Both the position numbers and the translations under genes were made by a program. This document shows positions 8,212 through 16,496 of a DNA stretch of 17,491 nt, piece after piece (within the stretch, counting starts at the first letter, position 1; every line of letters starts with the position of its first letter). Below the pieces are notes generated by a model, which saw nothing but the letters and a program-made list of their open reading frames with translations, ran no database searches and was not told the DNA's origin. The stretch spans positions 1 to 17,491 of the forward strand of contig JAQCTH010000075.1 of assembly GCA_027686065.1 (NCBI GenBank), read 5' to 3'. Origin of the DNA: Clostridiaceae bacterium AF10-41 (lineage in GTDB: Bacteria; Bacillota; Clostridia; Clostridiales; Clostridiaceae).

Positions 8212-9060
8212 CTAAACATCTTTTAGTAAAGCATTTTTATGTTTTTTTTCTATTGCCAGCTTTACTTGTATATCAATTAATTTTTTTTCTAAATCTAATA
8301 CCTTATATTTTGAATTTTGTAATTGGAATTTTATTTCTTTGTTTCTTTGCTTTAAGAATTCTTTTTCTGCCTTTGTCTTTTTAAAATCTTCTTCTATTAT
8401 CTTACATTCCTCATTAAGCTTAATAAATTTTTCTTTATACCCTATTTCATTATTTTTCAACAAGTAATTACTTTCCTTTAAATTTTCTAATTCTTTATAA
8501 TAATTTTCTAATTCTTCTCTGAGCATTGAATTTTCATTTCTTAAAGAATTTATTTCTGACTCTAATGATAATTTTTCATCAATTTTTATTTGTTTAGAAG
8601 ATATTTCTGTTTCTAAACTTAATATCTTTTCTTTTAAAAGTTTATTTTCTTCCTCTTCATTCTCAAGAAGATTAATTTTATTTTTTAATTCTTCATCCTC
8701 TAAAATCCTTTTGTTTAATTCATTTATTAATTTGTCTATTTCTTTATTGCTATTAAACTCAAGGATTTCTGCTTCTTCTCTAATTTCTTTTAATCTTTCT
8801 TTTAATGTTATGTTTCTTTCTTCTAAAGAAGTATTTTTTTTCATTAATTCTTCTATTTCTATATCTGCTTTAAATAATTCATCTGCTATATTTAATGAAA
8901 CAAGTGTAGCTGATGCTGTAGAACTCAACTTTCTATTGTTTGCCATAATATCTCTAACTTTTCCATCTACATATTTTACAACTTGTAATAAATACTCTTC
9001 ATTTTCTCTTCCTTTTAGATTATATTCAATCCCATTTATCTTAATAGTTATAGTATTCAT
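8212..9060 (-). CDS. zapA: ZapA cell-division protein with a long coiled-coil extension
   Basis: Residues 1 to about 80 match ZapA, the FtsZ-ring stabiliser: MNTITIKINGIEYNLKG, then the helix carrying VVKYVDGKVRDIM and the LVSLNIADELFKA segment. The start is the ATG at 9060, because GAGGTG sits 4 bases upstream; an in-frame ATG 18 bases earlier has its first codons inside that ribosome site. From about residue 60 to the end (282) the protein is almost pure Glu/Lys/Leu/Asn coiled coil. Common ZapA proteins are roughly 85-130 residues, so about two thirds of this one is extension. It probably acts at midcell in the cytoplasm; the tail could lengthen FtsZ cross-bridges or bind another division protein, which is inference. 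It lies between pheT and mutS2, as in Bacillus, but with its own terminator at 8160. Confidence 0.85.
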   Translation of the reverse strand: MNTITIKINGIEYNLKGRENEEYLLQVVKYVDGKVRDIMANNRKLSSTASATLVSLNIADELFKADIEIEELMKKNTSLEERNITLKERLKEIREEAEILEFNSNKEIDKLINELNKRILEDEELKNKINLLENEEEENKLLKEKILSLETEISSKQIKIDEKLSLESEINSLRNENSMLREELENYYKELENLKESNYLLKNNEIGYKEKFIKLNEECKIIEEDFKKTKAEKEFLKQRNKEIKFQLQNSKYKVLDLEKKLIDIQVKLAIEKKHKNALLKDV

Positions 9061-9080
9061 AGCACACCTCATTAACATAA

Positions 9081-9165
9081 TAATTATAACTAATATAATT
9101 TTAACATAAATATTCCAAGGAATGTATATATAATTACAATATAGTTATAATCTAATTATAACTAA
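9081..9165. repeat. repeated TAGTTATAA motif upstream of zapA
   Basis: The 13-base sequence TTAGTTATAATTA occurs twice on the minus strand (9153-9165 and 9081-9093), 72 bases apart. The first copy is also one arm of a perfect 9-bp inverted repeat (9142-9150 with 9156-9164). Each direct copy contains TATAAT, so they could be paired -10 regions, but I find no matching TTGACA-like -35. In such AT-rich DNA chance is a serious alternative. Confidence 0.35.
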
Positions 9166-9216
9166 AATAATAAAAGATACTTTAGAGTAATAATATTAAC
9201 TCTAAAATACCTTTTA
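9165..9216 (-). terminator. strong intrinsic terminator of the pheST operon
   Basis: The two arms 9172-9188 and 9199-9215 pair over about 17 bp with one or two mismatches (AAAAGGTATTTTAGAGT with ACTCTAAAGTATCTTTT), around a 10-base AT loop. The 3' arm runs into a T-rich tail. It starts about 12 bases after the pheT stop codon. The A-run on the other side means it could also work on plus-strand transcripts, although no plus-strand gene is present. Confidence 0.85.
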
Positions 9217-9227
9217 TTTACTATCTA

Positions 9228-11606
9228 TTATCTTAAAGTGGCACCTAGTTTATATTCAAGACTTCTTAATATCTTATCGTGAACTTTATTGACATCATTA
9301 TCAGTAAGTGTCTTTTTTTCATCTCTATATGCAATTGCATAAGCTATACTCTTTTTACCTTCTGGTATTTGAGTTCCTTTATAAATATCAAATAATTTTA
9401 CTTTTTCAACTAAGTTTCCACCAGCTTTTTTAATAGTATCTTCTATTTCTTGCACTAATACTTCATCATTTACTAATAAAGCTATATCTCTTGTAACTGC
9501 TGGGAACTTTGGAAGTGGTTTATACTTCTTTGTTGTTTCAGCACTATTAAATAATAGATCTAAATCTAATTCAGCTAAATAACAGTTAACATCAACACCA
9601 TAGTTTTCTGAAACGTCAGGGTGAACTTCACCTAATACCCCTACTTTTGATTTGCCAATCATTAAAGCAGCAGTTTTACCTGGATGATAACTAGAATTTT
9701 CAGCTTCACGAACAAATGTCACCTTATTTAAACCCAAAGCTTCAACAATATTTTCTACTACTCCCTTTAAATCTAAATAATCGCAATCTCCATACATACC
9801 AATTGTTAGAATATTCCTTTCAGTTGGAAGAACAGTTTCATCTTCGTTTGGTACATATATCTTACCAACCTCAAATAATCTAGCATATTCATTATTTCTT
9901 GAATAATTTCTTCCTAATGATTCCATCATTGAATGAATGGTAGTTGTTCTCATTACAGAATAGTCTTCTCCAAGTGGATTTTTAATCTTGACTACATTTC
10001 TTAAATGACTATTTTCTGGTAAATTGATTTTATCAAAAACCTTAGGTGATATAAATGAATAACTAATTGATTGATTTAATCCACTTGATATCATAGTATC
10101 TATAACATCTTCAGTTAACATTTCATTTTTGTACTTAGGTTCTCTTTCCGTAGATACCTTAAATATTGTTGTCGGAATTTTATCATATCCATATATTCTT
10201 GCAACTTCTTCAGCTATATCTTCTTTAATTGCTATATCTATTCTAAATGTTGGTATCTTTATAACTAAATCATCATTTGCAATTTCTGTTTTCAAATCTA
10301 AAGAATCAAGATATCTTTTCATATCTTCTTTTGATATTTCTGTTCCTAAGAATTTATTTATCCAATTGGAATCTACTGTGATACTTCCCTCTCCTTTCGT
10401 TTGAGTGTATACATCAATGGTTCCTTCCATCACTTCACCGCATCCAAGTTCGCAAATTAAAGCACATGCTCTGTCTATTGCAAGCTCTGCAAGGTTTGGA
10501 TCTATATCTTTTTCAAATCTTGATGAACTTTCAGTTCTTAAATTAAGTTTTTTAGAGTTAACTCTTATATTAGTTCCATCAAAATTTGCACATTCAAAAA
10601 TAACTTCAGTTGTATCTTCTTTAATCTCTGAGTTTAGTCCACCCATTATTCCCGCTAAAGCTATAATTTTATCTCCATCTTTTATACATAGAAAACTAGA
10701 ATCTAAGTTTCTTTCAACTTCATCTAAAGTTATAAATTTTTCTCCATCTTTAGCTCTTTCTACAACTATTTTGCCACTTTTAACTTCTCTTGCATCGAAA
10801 GCATGCATTGGTTCTCCAAGTTCTAACATTACGAAGTTAGTTATATCAACTATATTATTTATAGGTCTAACACCAGCTTCCAATAATCTTTCTTGCATCC
10901 ACCCTGGTGAAGACATAACCTTAACATTTTTAACTCCTCTTGCCATATATCTTTTACATAAGGCATCATTAACTTCAACGTTTAATTTATTATTAATATT
11001 TTCAGAATTCTTTACTTCATAATCAAAATTTGGCATTTTATAAGATGTAGTAAGAGTTGCTGCTGTTTCTCTAGCCATACCAACAATACTTAAGCAATCT
11101 GGTCTATTTGAAGTTATCTCAAAATCTAATATTGATTTGTTGATACCTAAATACTCTTTTATATCCATACCTAGTGGTGCATCTTTAGGTAATATCATTA
11201 AACCGTGAACAGGTTCATCTCCAGCTATTCCAAGCTCTTCTTCTGAACAGAACATTCCATTAGATACTACACCTCTAAGCTTACCTTTTTTAATTTCTGT
11301 TCCATCTGCTAAAATTGATTTATGAAGAGCAACTGGTACTATATCTTCTTCCTTCATATTTGTTGCAGCTGTAACAATCTGAATTTTTTCAGCTACTCCT
11401 ATATCAACTTGACAAATCTTTAATTTGTCAGCATCCGGATGTGCAGTTATCTCAACTATTTTTCCTGTAACTACATTTTTAATTGTATCACCTTGAGTAA
11501 TAACTTCTTCTACTGCTGAACCTGATAATGTTAATCTATCTCCAAGTTCTTTTGCATCTATATTTACTTCAACATAATCTTTTAACCAATTAAATGGTAC
11601 TTTCAT
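9228..11606 (-). CDS. pheT: phenylalanyl-tRNA synthetase beta subunit
   Basis: This 792-residue protein is the large subunit of the (alpha-beta)2 enzyme that charges tRNA-Phe. Visible parts in order: [11 protein letters not shown] start; the OB-fold tRNA-binding domain (about 40-150, with [23 protein letters not shown]); the B3/B4 editing region (about 205-370, with [10 protein letters not shown] and [21 protein letters not shown]); B5 (about 405-475); the catalytic-like core; and a C-terminal FDX-ACB anticodon-binding domain (about 700-792, with [12 protein letters not shown]). Length is that of the full bacterial form. The ATG has GAGGAGG 9 bases upstream, and the gene follows pheS by 18 bases. 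It shares the T-box-controlled transcript of pheS. Nothing unusual is seen. Confidence 0.98.
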   Translation of the reverse strand: MKVPFNWLKDYVEVNIDAKELGDRLTLSGSAVEEVITQGDTIKNVVTGKIVEITAHPDADKLKICQVDIGVAEKIQIVTAATNMKEEDIVPVALHKSILADGTEIKKGKLRGVVSNGMFCSEEELGIAGDEPVHGLMILPKDAPLGMDIKEYLGINKSILDFEITSNRPDCLSIVGMARETAATLTTSYKMPNFDYEVKNSENINNKLNVEVNDALCKRYMARGVKNVKVMSSPGWMQERLLEAGVRPINNIVDITNFVMLELGEPMHAFDAREVKSGKIVVERAKDGEKFITLDEVERNLDSSFLCIKDGDKIIALAGIMGGLNSEIKEDTTEVIFECANFDGTNIRVNSKKLNLRTESSSRFEKDIDPNLAELAIDRACALICELGCGEVMEGTIDVYTQTKGEGSITVDSNWINKFLGTEISKEDMKRYLDSLDLKTEIANDDLVIKIPTFRIDIAIKEDIAEEVARIYGYDKIPTTIFKVSTEREPKYKNEMLTEDVIDTMISSGLNQSISYSFISPKVFDKINLPENSHLRNVVKIKNPLGEDYSVMRTTTIHSMMESLGRNYSRNNEYARLFEVGKIYVPNEDETVLPTERNILTIGMYGDCDYLDLKGVVENIVEALGLNKVTFVREAENSSYHPGKTAALMIGKSKVGVLGEVHPDVSENYGVDVNCYLAELDLDLLFNSAETTKKYKPLPKFPAVTRDIALLVNDEVLVQEIEDTIKKAGGNLVEKVKLFDIYKGTQIPEGKKSIAYAIAYRDEKKTLTDNDVNKVHDKILRSLEYKLGATLR

Positions 11607-11624
11607 CTCTTTTACCTCCTCTAA

Positions 11625-12644
11625 TTAAAATTGATTTAAAAATCTCATATCACTTTCGTATAATAGTCTGATGTCATCTATTCCATACTTAAGCATAACC
11701 ATTCTATCAACACCAAATCCGAAGGCAAATCCACTGTAAACTTCTGGGTCTATACCACAATTTCTTAACACTTGTGGATGAACCATACCACAACCTAAAA
11801 GTTCTATCCAGCCACTTCCTTTACATACCCTACAACCTTTACCTTCACATACGAAACAAGTTGCATCCATTTCTGCTGAAGGTTCTGTGAATGGGAAGTG
11901 ATGTGGTCTAAATTTAGTTTTAACCTTATCTCCAAACATCTTCTTCGCAAAAAGCTCTAAAGTTCCCTTTAAATCTGCGAATGTAACTCCCTTATCAATA
12001 ACAAGTCCTTCCATTTGATAAAATATAGGTGAGTGTGTTGCATCAACTGCATCTGATCTATATACCTTACCTGGAGCTATCATTTTTATTGGCGGAGCTT
12101 GATTTTCCATAACTCTAATTTGAACTGGTGAAGTTTGTGTTCTTAATACTAGATTATCATTTATATAAAAAGTATCTTGTTCACTTCTTGCTGGGTGATC
12201 CTTTGGAATATTTAAAGCTTCAAAGTTATAGTGATCTAATTCTACTTCTGGTCCCTCTTCTACTGTAAAACCCATTGATATAAATATACTTTTCATACTT
12301 TCTAAAGTTAAATCTAGTGGATGTCTCTTACCAATTAAATTCTTCTTGCCTGGAAGAGAAATATCTATAACTTCTGAGGCTAATTTGGCATTTTTTTCTT
12401 TTTCTTTAATTCCTCTTGATATTTCTTCAATCTTATCTTCAACTTCTTTTTTCACTACATTTACAAGCTTTCCTACTATTGGTCTTTCTTCTTGAGATAA
12501 TGATCCCATTCCTCTTAATATAGTAGTTAGCTCTCCTTTTTTCCCTAAATATTTCACTCTTATTTCTTCTAATTCTGAGCTAGTATTTACATTTGTTAAT
12601 TCATTAAATGCATTTTCTTTAATAGCCATTAACTTTTCTTGCAT
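11625..12644 (-). CDS. pheS: phenylalanyl-tRNA synthetase alpha subunit
   Basis: This 339-residue catalytic subunit is a class II synthetase. The N-terminal coiled coil (about 1-90) contacts tRNA. Then come [22 protein letters not shown], the motif 2 region with [36 protein letters not shown], and the motif 3 end [27 protein letters not shown]2CX4CX2C cluster ([12 protein letters not shown], starting near residue 263) sits between the [11 protein letters not shown] block and GCGMVHP, and probably forms a small zinc knuckle. Such an insert is familiar in Firmicute PheS, while E. coli PheS lacks it. AGGAGG lies 7 bases before the ATG. It is the first gene after the Phe T-box leader and is co-transcribed with pheT. 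Confidence 0.98.
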   Translation of the reverse strand: MQEKLMAIKENAFNELTNVNTSSELEEIRVKYLGKKGELTTILRGMGSLSQEERPIVGKLVNVVKKEVEDKIEEISRGIKEKEKNAKLASEVIDISLPGKKNLIGKRHPLDLTLESMKSIFISMGFTVEEGPEVELDHYNFEALNIPKDHPARSEQDTFYINDNLVLRTQTSPVQIRVMENQAPPIKMIAPGKVYRSDAVDATHSPIFYQMEGLVIDKGVTFADLKGTLELFAKKMFGDKVKTKFRPHHFPFTEPSAEMDATCFVCEGKGCRVCKGSGWIELLGCGMVHPQVLRNCGIDPEVYSGFAFGFGVDRMVMLKYGIDDIRLLYESDMRFLNQF

Positions 12645-12663
12645 ATTTGTTCCTCCTTTTTGA

Positions 12664-12915
12664 TTAGAATAAAAAAACTCCGTCCCCTATAAAAAGGGAC
12701 GAAGTACCGCGTTACCACCCTAATTGGTTATAAAACTTTATAATTTCACAACCCAACTCAAATTTAAATAACGGTTAAACCCGCTAGAAACTACTGTTAA
12801 TTTCACTTCTAGGACTCCTGAGGGAACTTCAATATAAACTTCTTTAAAATAGCTTCCAGTCTTAGACTATTTCTCCCTGCAAAGCATTTTATATCTACTT
12901 TCTCATTCACTGTCT
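12664..12915 (-). promoter_or_regulatory. T-box riboswitch, tRNA-Phe, controlling pheST
   Basis: The leader begins with AGTGAATGAGAAAGTAGAT (about 12892-12910), the usual start of T-box stem I. The highly conserved T-box core is AGGGTGGTAACGCGG (12707-12721), which pairs with the free ACCA end of uncharged tRNA. A terminator follows: GTCCCTTTTTATAGGGGAC (about 12682-12700) and a run of seven T residues (12671-12677). In the specifier region, GAAGTTCCCTCAGGAGT places TTC (12824-12826) at the expected site, a phenylalanine codon that fits the downstream pheS. When tRNA-Phe is uncharged, it should stabilise the antiterminator and raise pheST expression. T-box identity is firm; the exact specifier frame is inferred. 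Confidence 0.95.
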
Positions 12916-12937
12916 TTTTATATTTAATTTACAATCT

Positions 12938-12966
12938 ATTATACAAATAAACTTAATTAATTTCAA
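12938..12966 (-). promoter_or_regulatory. sigma-A-type promoter of the pheST T-box transcript
   Basis: On the minus strand TTGAAA (12961-12966) and TATAAT (12938-12943) are separated by exactly 17 bases. Transcription would start about 20 bases before the T-box stem I. The region lies just past the stop codon of the RNA methyltransferase gene (12987), with no clear terminator in between, so some read-through from the ktr transcript is possible. Confidence 0.8.
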
Positions 12967-12986
12967 TAGAAATTTTCTATTTATTT

Positions 12987-13769
12987 CTATATTAGATTTT
13001 GTCTAACTTTTTCAAATAAAATTATTGATGTTGCAATTGCTACATTTAAAGATTCAGCTCCTCCCGGCATTGGAATCTTAACCTTTTTATTTGCAAGTTC
13101 AAAAAGTTCATTACTTATTCCATTGCCTTCATTACCTACTGCTAACATAATTTTCCCTTTTAAATCTTCTTCAAAAAAGTCTTTAGATTCCTCAAGAGAA
13201 GTGGTTACTAATGAAACCCCACTATCTTTAAGCTTTTTAATAATACTAAAATCTTCATTATCATAAAATATAGGAACATAAAATATAGAGCCCATAGTAG
13301 ATCTTATTGTTTTATCATTATAAATATCTACAGTTCCCTTAGTTAATATTATGCCATCAACCCCAGCAGCGTGACCAGTTCTTATTATAGTTCCTAAATT
13401 GCCTGGATCTTGAACTTTATCACATATTAAAAAGAATTGTCCTTCTAAATCAATAATCATTTTTTTATTTTTAACTATTGCTATAACTCCTTGAGGATGT
13501 TCTGTAGAAGATATCTGAGAAAATAAAGAACTTGAAAAAACATATATTTTACCATCATCAATAAGTTCTTTTAAGATACTATTCTGTAATTTTTCTTCAC
13601 TACCTTTAGATAAAATTATATATTCTATTTCCATATTAGCTTTTGTAGCTTCTTCTATTAATCTAAATCCTTCTAAAATAAACTTACCTTCTTTTTGTCT
13701 TACTCTTTTTTCTTTAAGTTTTTTTATAGACTTAAAAAAATTATTATCTTTACTTTCTATATAAATCAA
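12987..13769 (-). CDS. SpoU/TrmH-family RNA 2'-O-methyltransferase
   Basis: This 260-residue SPOUT methyltransferase transfers a methyl group from S-adenosylmethionine to a ribose 2'-OH in rRNA or tRNA. The N-terminal substrate-binding domain (about 1-95, with EGKFILEGFRLIEEA) precedes the knotted catalytic domain. Motif 1 is DPGNLGTIIRTGHAAGVDGI (about 119-138), motif 2 is AVGNEGNGIS (about 207-216), and motif 3 is IPMPGGAESLNVAIATSI. It resembles Bacillus YsgA, which also sits beside pheS. The RNA target cannot be read from sequence. The start is TTG at 13769; GAGGTG lies 7 bases upstream and there is no better codon. It follows ktrA by 13 bases, so it is probably the third gene of the ktrBA transcript. 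Confidence 0.93.
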   Translation of the reverse strand: MIYIESKDNNFFKSIKKLKEKRVRQKEGKFILEGFRLIEEATKANMEIEYIILSKGSEEKLQNSILKELIDDGKIYVFSSSLFSQISSTEHPQGVIAIVKNKKMIIDLEGQFFLICDKVQDPGNLGTIIRTGHAAGVDGIILTKGTVDIYNDKTIRSTMGSIFYVPIFYDNEDFSIIKKLKDSGVSLVTTSLEESKDFFEEDLKGKIMLAVGNEGNGISNELFELANKKVKIPMPGGAESLNVAIATSIILFEKVRQNLI

Positions 13770-13782
13770 AATTCACACCTCG

Positions 13783-14451
13783 TTAATTTGATTTAGCTAT
13801 GATGCTTTCTAGCCTATTCAAATCTTCTGCTACTCCTATAGCGACAATTGCATCAGCATCTTTAATTATATCCCCTGCTGATGGTGATAGATTAATCTCA
13901 GCGCCTCTTTTAATTGCTATAACATTTATTCCATATCTACTTCTAAGTTTCAACTCATTTAAAGTTTTTCCTGACCATTCTTCTAATACCTGAACTTCCA
14001 TAACACTATAATCTTCTGAAAGTTCTATATAATCTACTATATTAGTTGATACTAAATTATGCGCAACTCTTACCCCCATATCTTTTTCTGGAAGTATAAC
14101 TCTATCTGCTCCTATTTTGTAAAGAACCTTTGCGTGTAAATCATTATGGCCTTTAGCTACAATATATTTAACTCCAAGTTCTTTTACTAATAAAGTAACC
14201 ATCATGCTTGATTGAATATCATCACCTATAGTAACTACTGCCACATCAAAATTACTTATTCCAAGAGATTTTAATGCATTTTCATCCGTTGCATCTAATT
14301 GTACAGCATGTGTGACACTATCAGCTATTTCTTGTACTATATCTTCATCCTTATCTATTGCCAATACATCGCTTCCTAAAGAATATAATGTTTTTGCTAT
14401 GGAAGATCCAAATCTCCCAAGCCCTATAATTACAAATTGCTTATTAGCCAA
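13783..14451 (-). CDS. ktrA: KtrA/TrkA-type RCK regulatory subunit of K+ uptake
   Basis: This 222-residue cytosolic subunit forms a ring under the KtrB pore and gates it. The N-terminal RCK domain has the nucleotide-binding Rossmann motif GLGRFGSSIA (about 10-19) and an acidic residue at the end of strand 2 (AIDKDED). TrkA-C covers about 140-222 and, in characterised KtrA/KtrC proteins, binds cyclic di-AMP. The start is TTG at 14451, with AGGAG about 10 bases upstream. The nearer ATG would give only five codons (ATG AAT TTT ATT GGC TAA) and is rejected. The stop codon of ktrB overlaps the ribosome binding site, leaving 13 bases between the genes. Single-RCK length distinguishes it from the fused double-domain TrkA. 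Confidence 0.95.
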   Translation of the reverse strand: MANKQFVIIGLGRFGSSIAKTLYSLGSDVLAIDKDEDIVQEIADSVTHAVQLDATDENALKSLGISNFDVAVVTIGDDIQSSMMVTLLVKELGVKYIVAKGHNDLHAKVLYKIGADRVILPEKDMGVRVAHNLVSTNIVDYIELSEDYSVMEVQVLEEWSGKTLNELKLRSRYGINVIAIKRGAEINLSPSAGDIIKDADAIVAIGVAEDLNRLESIIAKSN

Positions 14452-14464
14452 TAAAATTCATCTC

Positions 14465-15805
14465 CTAACCAATTAAAATCTTTCCTTCTGGATATTTATA
14501 TCCAGATTTTTTATGCTTTCTTGCTAAAGCAAGCATTACTGTAAGAGGTCCTACTCTTCCGAAATACATCATTAGTATAATTAAAACTTTTCCTATAGGG
14601 CTTAAATTAGGAGTAAATCCAAGTGTAAGTCCAACAGTAGCAAATGCTGATGTTACTTCGTAAAGTAGCTCCATAAATGATGCACCAACTTCAGTATACA
14701 ACAAAATCATTGTAGACATTATTACTAATGACACTGCAATAAATAATATTGTAAAGGCTTTATAAACAACTTCTTTACTAAATCGTCTTCCGAATATTTC
14801 TGCATCTTCTCTTCCCCTTATAACTGAAATAACAGTTAGCACTAGTATAGCAAAAGTTACTGTTTTTAGTCCACCAGCAGTTGATCCTGGTGACCCTCCA
14901 ATAAACATTAATATTATAGTGAAAAATTTACTCACTGATGTCATTCCTGTAGTAGAAACACTATTAAATCCAGCTGTTCTTGGACTAACTGATGCAAAAA
15001 ATGAATTTAATATCTTATCTTTTATGCTCATACTTGCTATAGTTTCTATATTATTTCGCTCAAATACAAACATTAATAATGTTCCTATAATTATCAGTAT
15101 GAGTGTTGATATTAGAACTAATTTTGAATGAATTGATAACCTTTTTATTGATTTAAATTGATATATCTCTAGTAGAACTGTAAATCCTAATCCGCCAATT
15201 ATTATTAATGTACTAATAACTAAAATAACTGTTGCATTACTAGAATAATTAACAAGACTTGTTCCAAACAAATCGAATCCAGCATTACAAAAGGATGATA
15301 TTGAGTGAAAAAAGCTATAGAATAGTCCTTTATAAATACCATATTCCGGTATAAATTGTGTTGACAAAAATACTGCTCCCAAAAGTTGTATTGATACTGT
15401 AAATATTATGATATATTTAACCATTCTTACCATTCCTTGAATGGAATATGTATTCATAGCCTCTTGCATTATAAGCCTTTCCCTTAATGTTATTTTCTTA
15501 CCAAGTATTAATGATATAAGGACCCCAAATGTCATAAAACCAAGCCCACCAATTTCTATTAATATCATTATTACTGTTTGCCCAAAAGTGCTCCAATAAG
15601 TACTAGTATCTAAGGTTATTAAACCTGTAACACAAACAGCTGAAGTAGATGTAAAAATGGCATCTAAAAAGTTTGTTGTTTCTCCAGAAACAGAAGATAT
15701 TGGAAGTGATAATATTATTCCTCCAATAAAAATTGCTATTAAAAATCCTAATGCTAATATTTGAACTCCTTTCAATTTAATTTTTCTTTTTAAACTAAAT
15801 TGCAT
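14465..15805 (-). CDS. ktrB: KtrB/TrkH-family K+ transporter membrane subunit
   Basis: This 446-residue membrane protein carries K+ (often Na+-coupled) into the cell. It contains the four membrane-pore-membrane repeats of the superfamily. The four selectivity-filter loops are visible: SAVCVTGL (55-62), SFCNAGFD, SPRTAGFN and FATVGLTL, each with the conserved glycine. The gate-region motif GGSPGSTAGGLKT follows the third pore loop. Length is typical of KtrB and shorter than TrkH. The ATG has GAGGTG 6 bases upstream. ktrA follows 13 bases downstream, so pore and regulator are made together. The order B then A is the reverse of Bacillus ktrAB. A leader of about 290 bases with hairpins precedes it. 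Confidence 0.96.
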   Translation of the reverse strand: MQFSLKRKIKLKGVQILALGFLIAIFIGGIILSLPISSVSGETTNFLDAIFTSTSAVCVTGLITLDTSTYWSTFGQTVIMILIEIGGLGFMTFGVLISLILGKKITLRERLIMQEAMNTYSIQGMVRMVKYIIIFTVSIQLLGAVFLSTQFIPEYGIYKGLFYSFFHSISSFCNAGFDLFGTSLVNYSSNATVILVISTLIIIGGLGFTVLLEIYQFKSIKRLSIHSKLVLISTLILIIIGTLLMFVFERNNIETIASMSIKDKILNSFFASVSPRTAGFNSVSTTGMTSVSKFFTIILMFIGGSPGSTAGGLKTVTFAILVLTVISVIRGREDAEIFGRRFSKEVVYKAFTILFIAVSLVIMSTMILLYTEVGASFMELLYEVTSAFATVGLTLGFTPNLSPIGKVLIILMMYFGRVGPLTVMLALARKHKKSGYKYPEGKILIG

Positions 15806-15901
15806 ATCTTCACCTCGTAGATAAACTAAAATTTATCTTTATTTTACTACTAATAATAGATATTATTAACTATTTTTTCTATAGTATTTATATTTAACTA
15901 T

Positions 15902-15999
15902 AAAAAGTCTTCAAGTCGATCTTTTCTATCCGCCGACTTTTTTGCACATTTGCATTTCCGAAGCTTGCATGAAGAAAATCTTACATGCACACTTTATTC
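15902..15999 (-). promoter_or_regulatory. unclassified structured leader of ktrBA with attenuator-like hairpin
   Basis: This is the main structure in the roughly 310-base gap between rplT and ktrB. Reading toward ktrB, a hairpin forms from TGCATG...CATGCA (about 15968-15991) with an inner AAG/CTT. A second region follows in which AAGTCG can pair with CGACTT (15934-15939 with 15913-15918), or AAAAAGTC with GACTTTTT (15935-15942 with 15902-15909). The two pairings exclude each other and the last includes a T-run. The layout suggests attenuation. It does not show the conserved sequence blocks of the cyclic di-AMP (ydaO) riboswitch often found before ktr genes. Confidence 0.35.
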
Positions 16000-16000
16000 T

Positions 16001-16095
16001 ATTTTTTGCTATATAGGAATAATTTTAACAACTCATATTCTATAAGGAATTTATCCATAGATTTTCAGTATATAATTTCCTATATAGTAAAAAAT
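16001..16095. repeat. 19-bp near-perfect inverted repeat around a 57-base centre
   Basis: Positions 16001-16019 and 16077-16095 are inverted copies matching at 18 of 19 bases (core CTATATAGGAA; the single mismatch is at 16008). The right arm includes the T-tract of the rplT terminator. The interior is AT-rich and non-coding, with a weak inner dyad around CTATAAGGAA...TCCATAG. The whole could be a small non-autonomous element, a long terminator-like hairpin or a fortuitous AT repeat. Confidence 0.55.
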
Positions 16096-16111
16096 GCGAC
16101 CAATAGGTCGC
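16086..16111 (-). terminator. intrinsic terminator of rpmI-rplT
   Basis: On the minus strand GCGACC and GGTCGC pair around a short TATT loop (16096-16111) and are followed by ATTTTTTA (16088-16095). It begins 5 bases after the rplT stop codon. Confidence 0.93.
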
Positions 16112-16116
16112 TTATA

Positions 16117-16476
16117 TTATTTATTTAATTGACTTTTTGCTACTTCTACTAAATCTGCAAATGCCTTAGGATCATTTATAGCTATTTCTGATAACATTTT
16201 TCTATTCATATCAATTCCAGCTAATTTAATTCCATTTATAAATTTAGAATATGAAAGACCATTCATTCTTGTAGCTGCATTTATTCTTGCTATCCACAAT
16301 CTTCTAAAATCTCTCTTTTTTAATCTTCTTCCAACATAAGCATTTCTTAAAGCTCTTATTACAGACTCATTAGCTGTTTTAAATAATCTGCTCTTTCCGC
16401 CATAATAACCTTTTGCAAGCTTTAATACTTTTTTATGATTTTTACGTGAATTTACTGCTCTTTTAACTCTTGCCAT
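16117..16476 (-). CDS. rplT: 50S ribosomal protein L20
   Basis: This 119-residue protein is full-length L20: [26 protein letters not shown] at the basic N-terminal tail, then [16 protein letters not shown] and [14 protein letters not shown] in the globular domain. L20 binds 23S rRNA near helices 40/41, is needed early in 50S assembly, and in E. coli and Bacillus subtilis represses its own operon by binding a leader mRNA. The ATG has GGAGGA 7-8 bases upstream and follows rpmI by 20 bases. The intrinsic terminator begins 5 bases after the stop. The attenuator-like leader before rpmI fits autogenous control by this protein. Confidence 0.99.
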   Translation of the reverse strand: MARVKRAVNSRKNHKKVLKLAKGYYGGKSRLFKTANESVIRALRNAYVGRRLKKRDFRRLWIARINAATRMNGLSYSKFINGIKLAGIDMNRKMLSEIAINDPKAFADLVEVAKSQLNK

Positions 16477-16496
16477 GTTTCAATCCTCCTCTTATT

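Noticed and set aside
9061..9078. Upstream ATG start for zapA
   Set aside because: The extra codons cover the GAGGTG ribosome site, and ZapA homology begins at the ATG at 9060.
8711..9109. 132-codon plus-strand open frame
   Set aside because: It mirrors the repetitive Glu/Lys codons of zapA (TTC/TTT-rich on the complement) and lacks a ribosome site or any protein family signature.
9096..9125. TTGGAA as a -35 for zapA
   Set aside because: Spacing to any TATAAT-like box is 15 or 24 bases, or the -10 is poor at 17; not strong enough to list as a promoter.
10405..11022. 205-codon open frame on the plus strand
   Set aside because: It lies wholly inside pheT, has no ribosome site and its translation is Ser/Leu/Ile-rich, as expected for the complement of an AT-rich gene.
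14444..14461. ATG start just upstream of ktrA
   Set aside because: It opens a frame of only five codons and sits directly on the ribosome site; the TTG at 14451 begins the KtrA homology.
15806..16000. Cyclic di-AMP (ydaO/yuaA) riboswitch before ktrB
   Set aside because: The gene context made it likely, but the conserved sequence blocks of that riboswitch and its length are not present.
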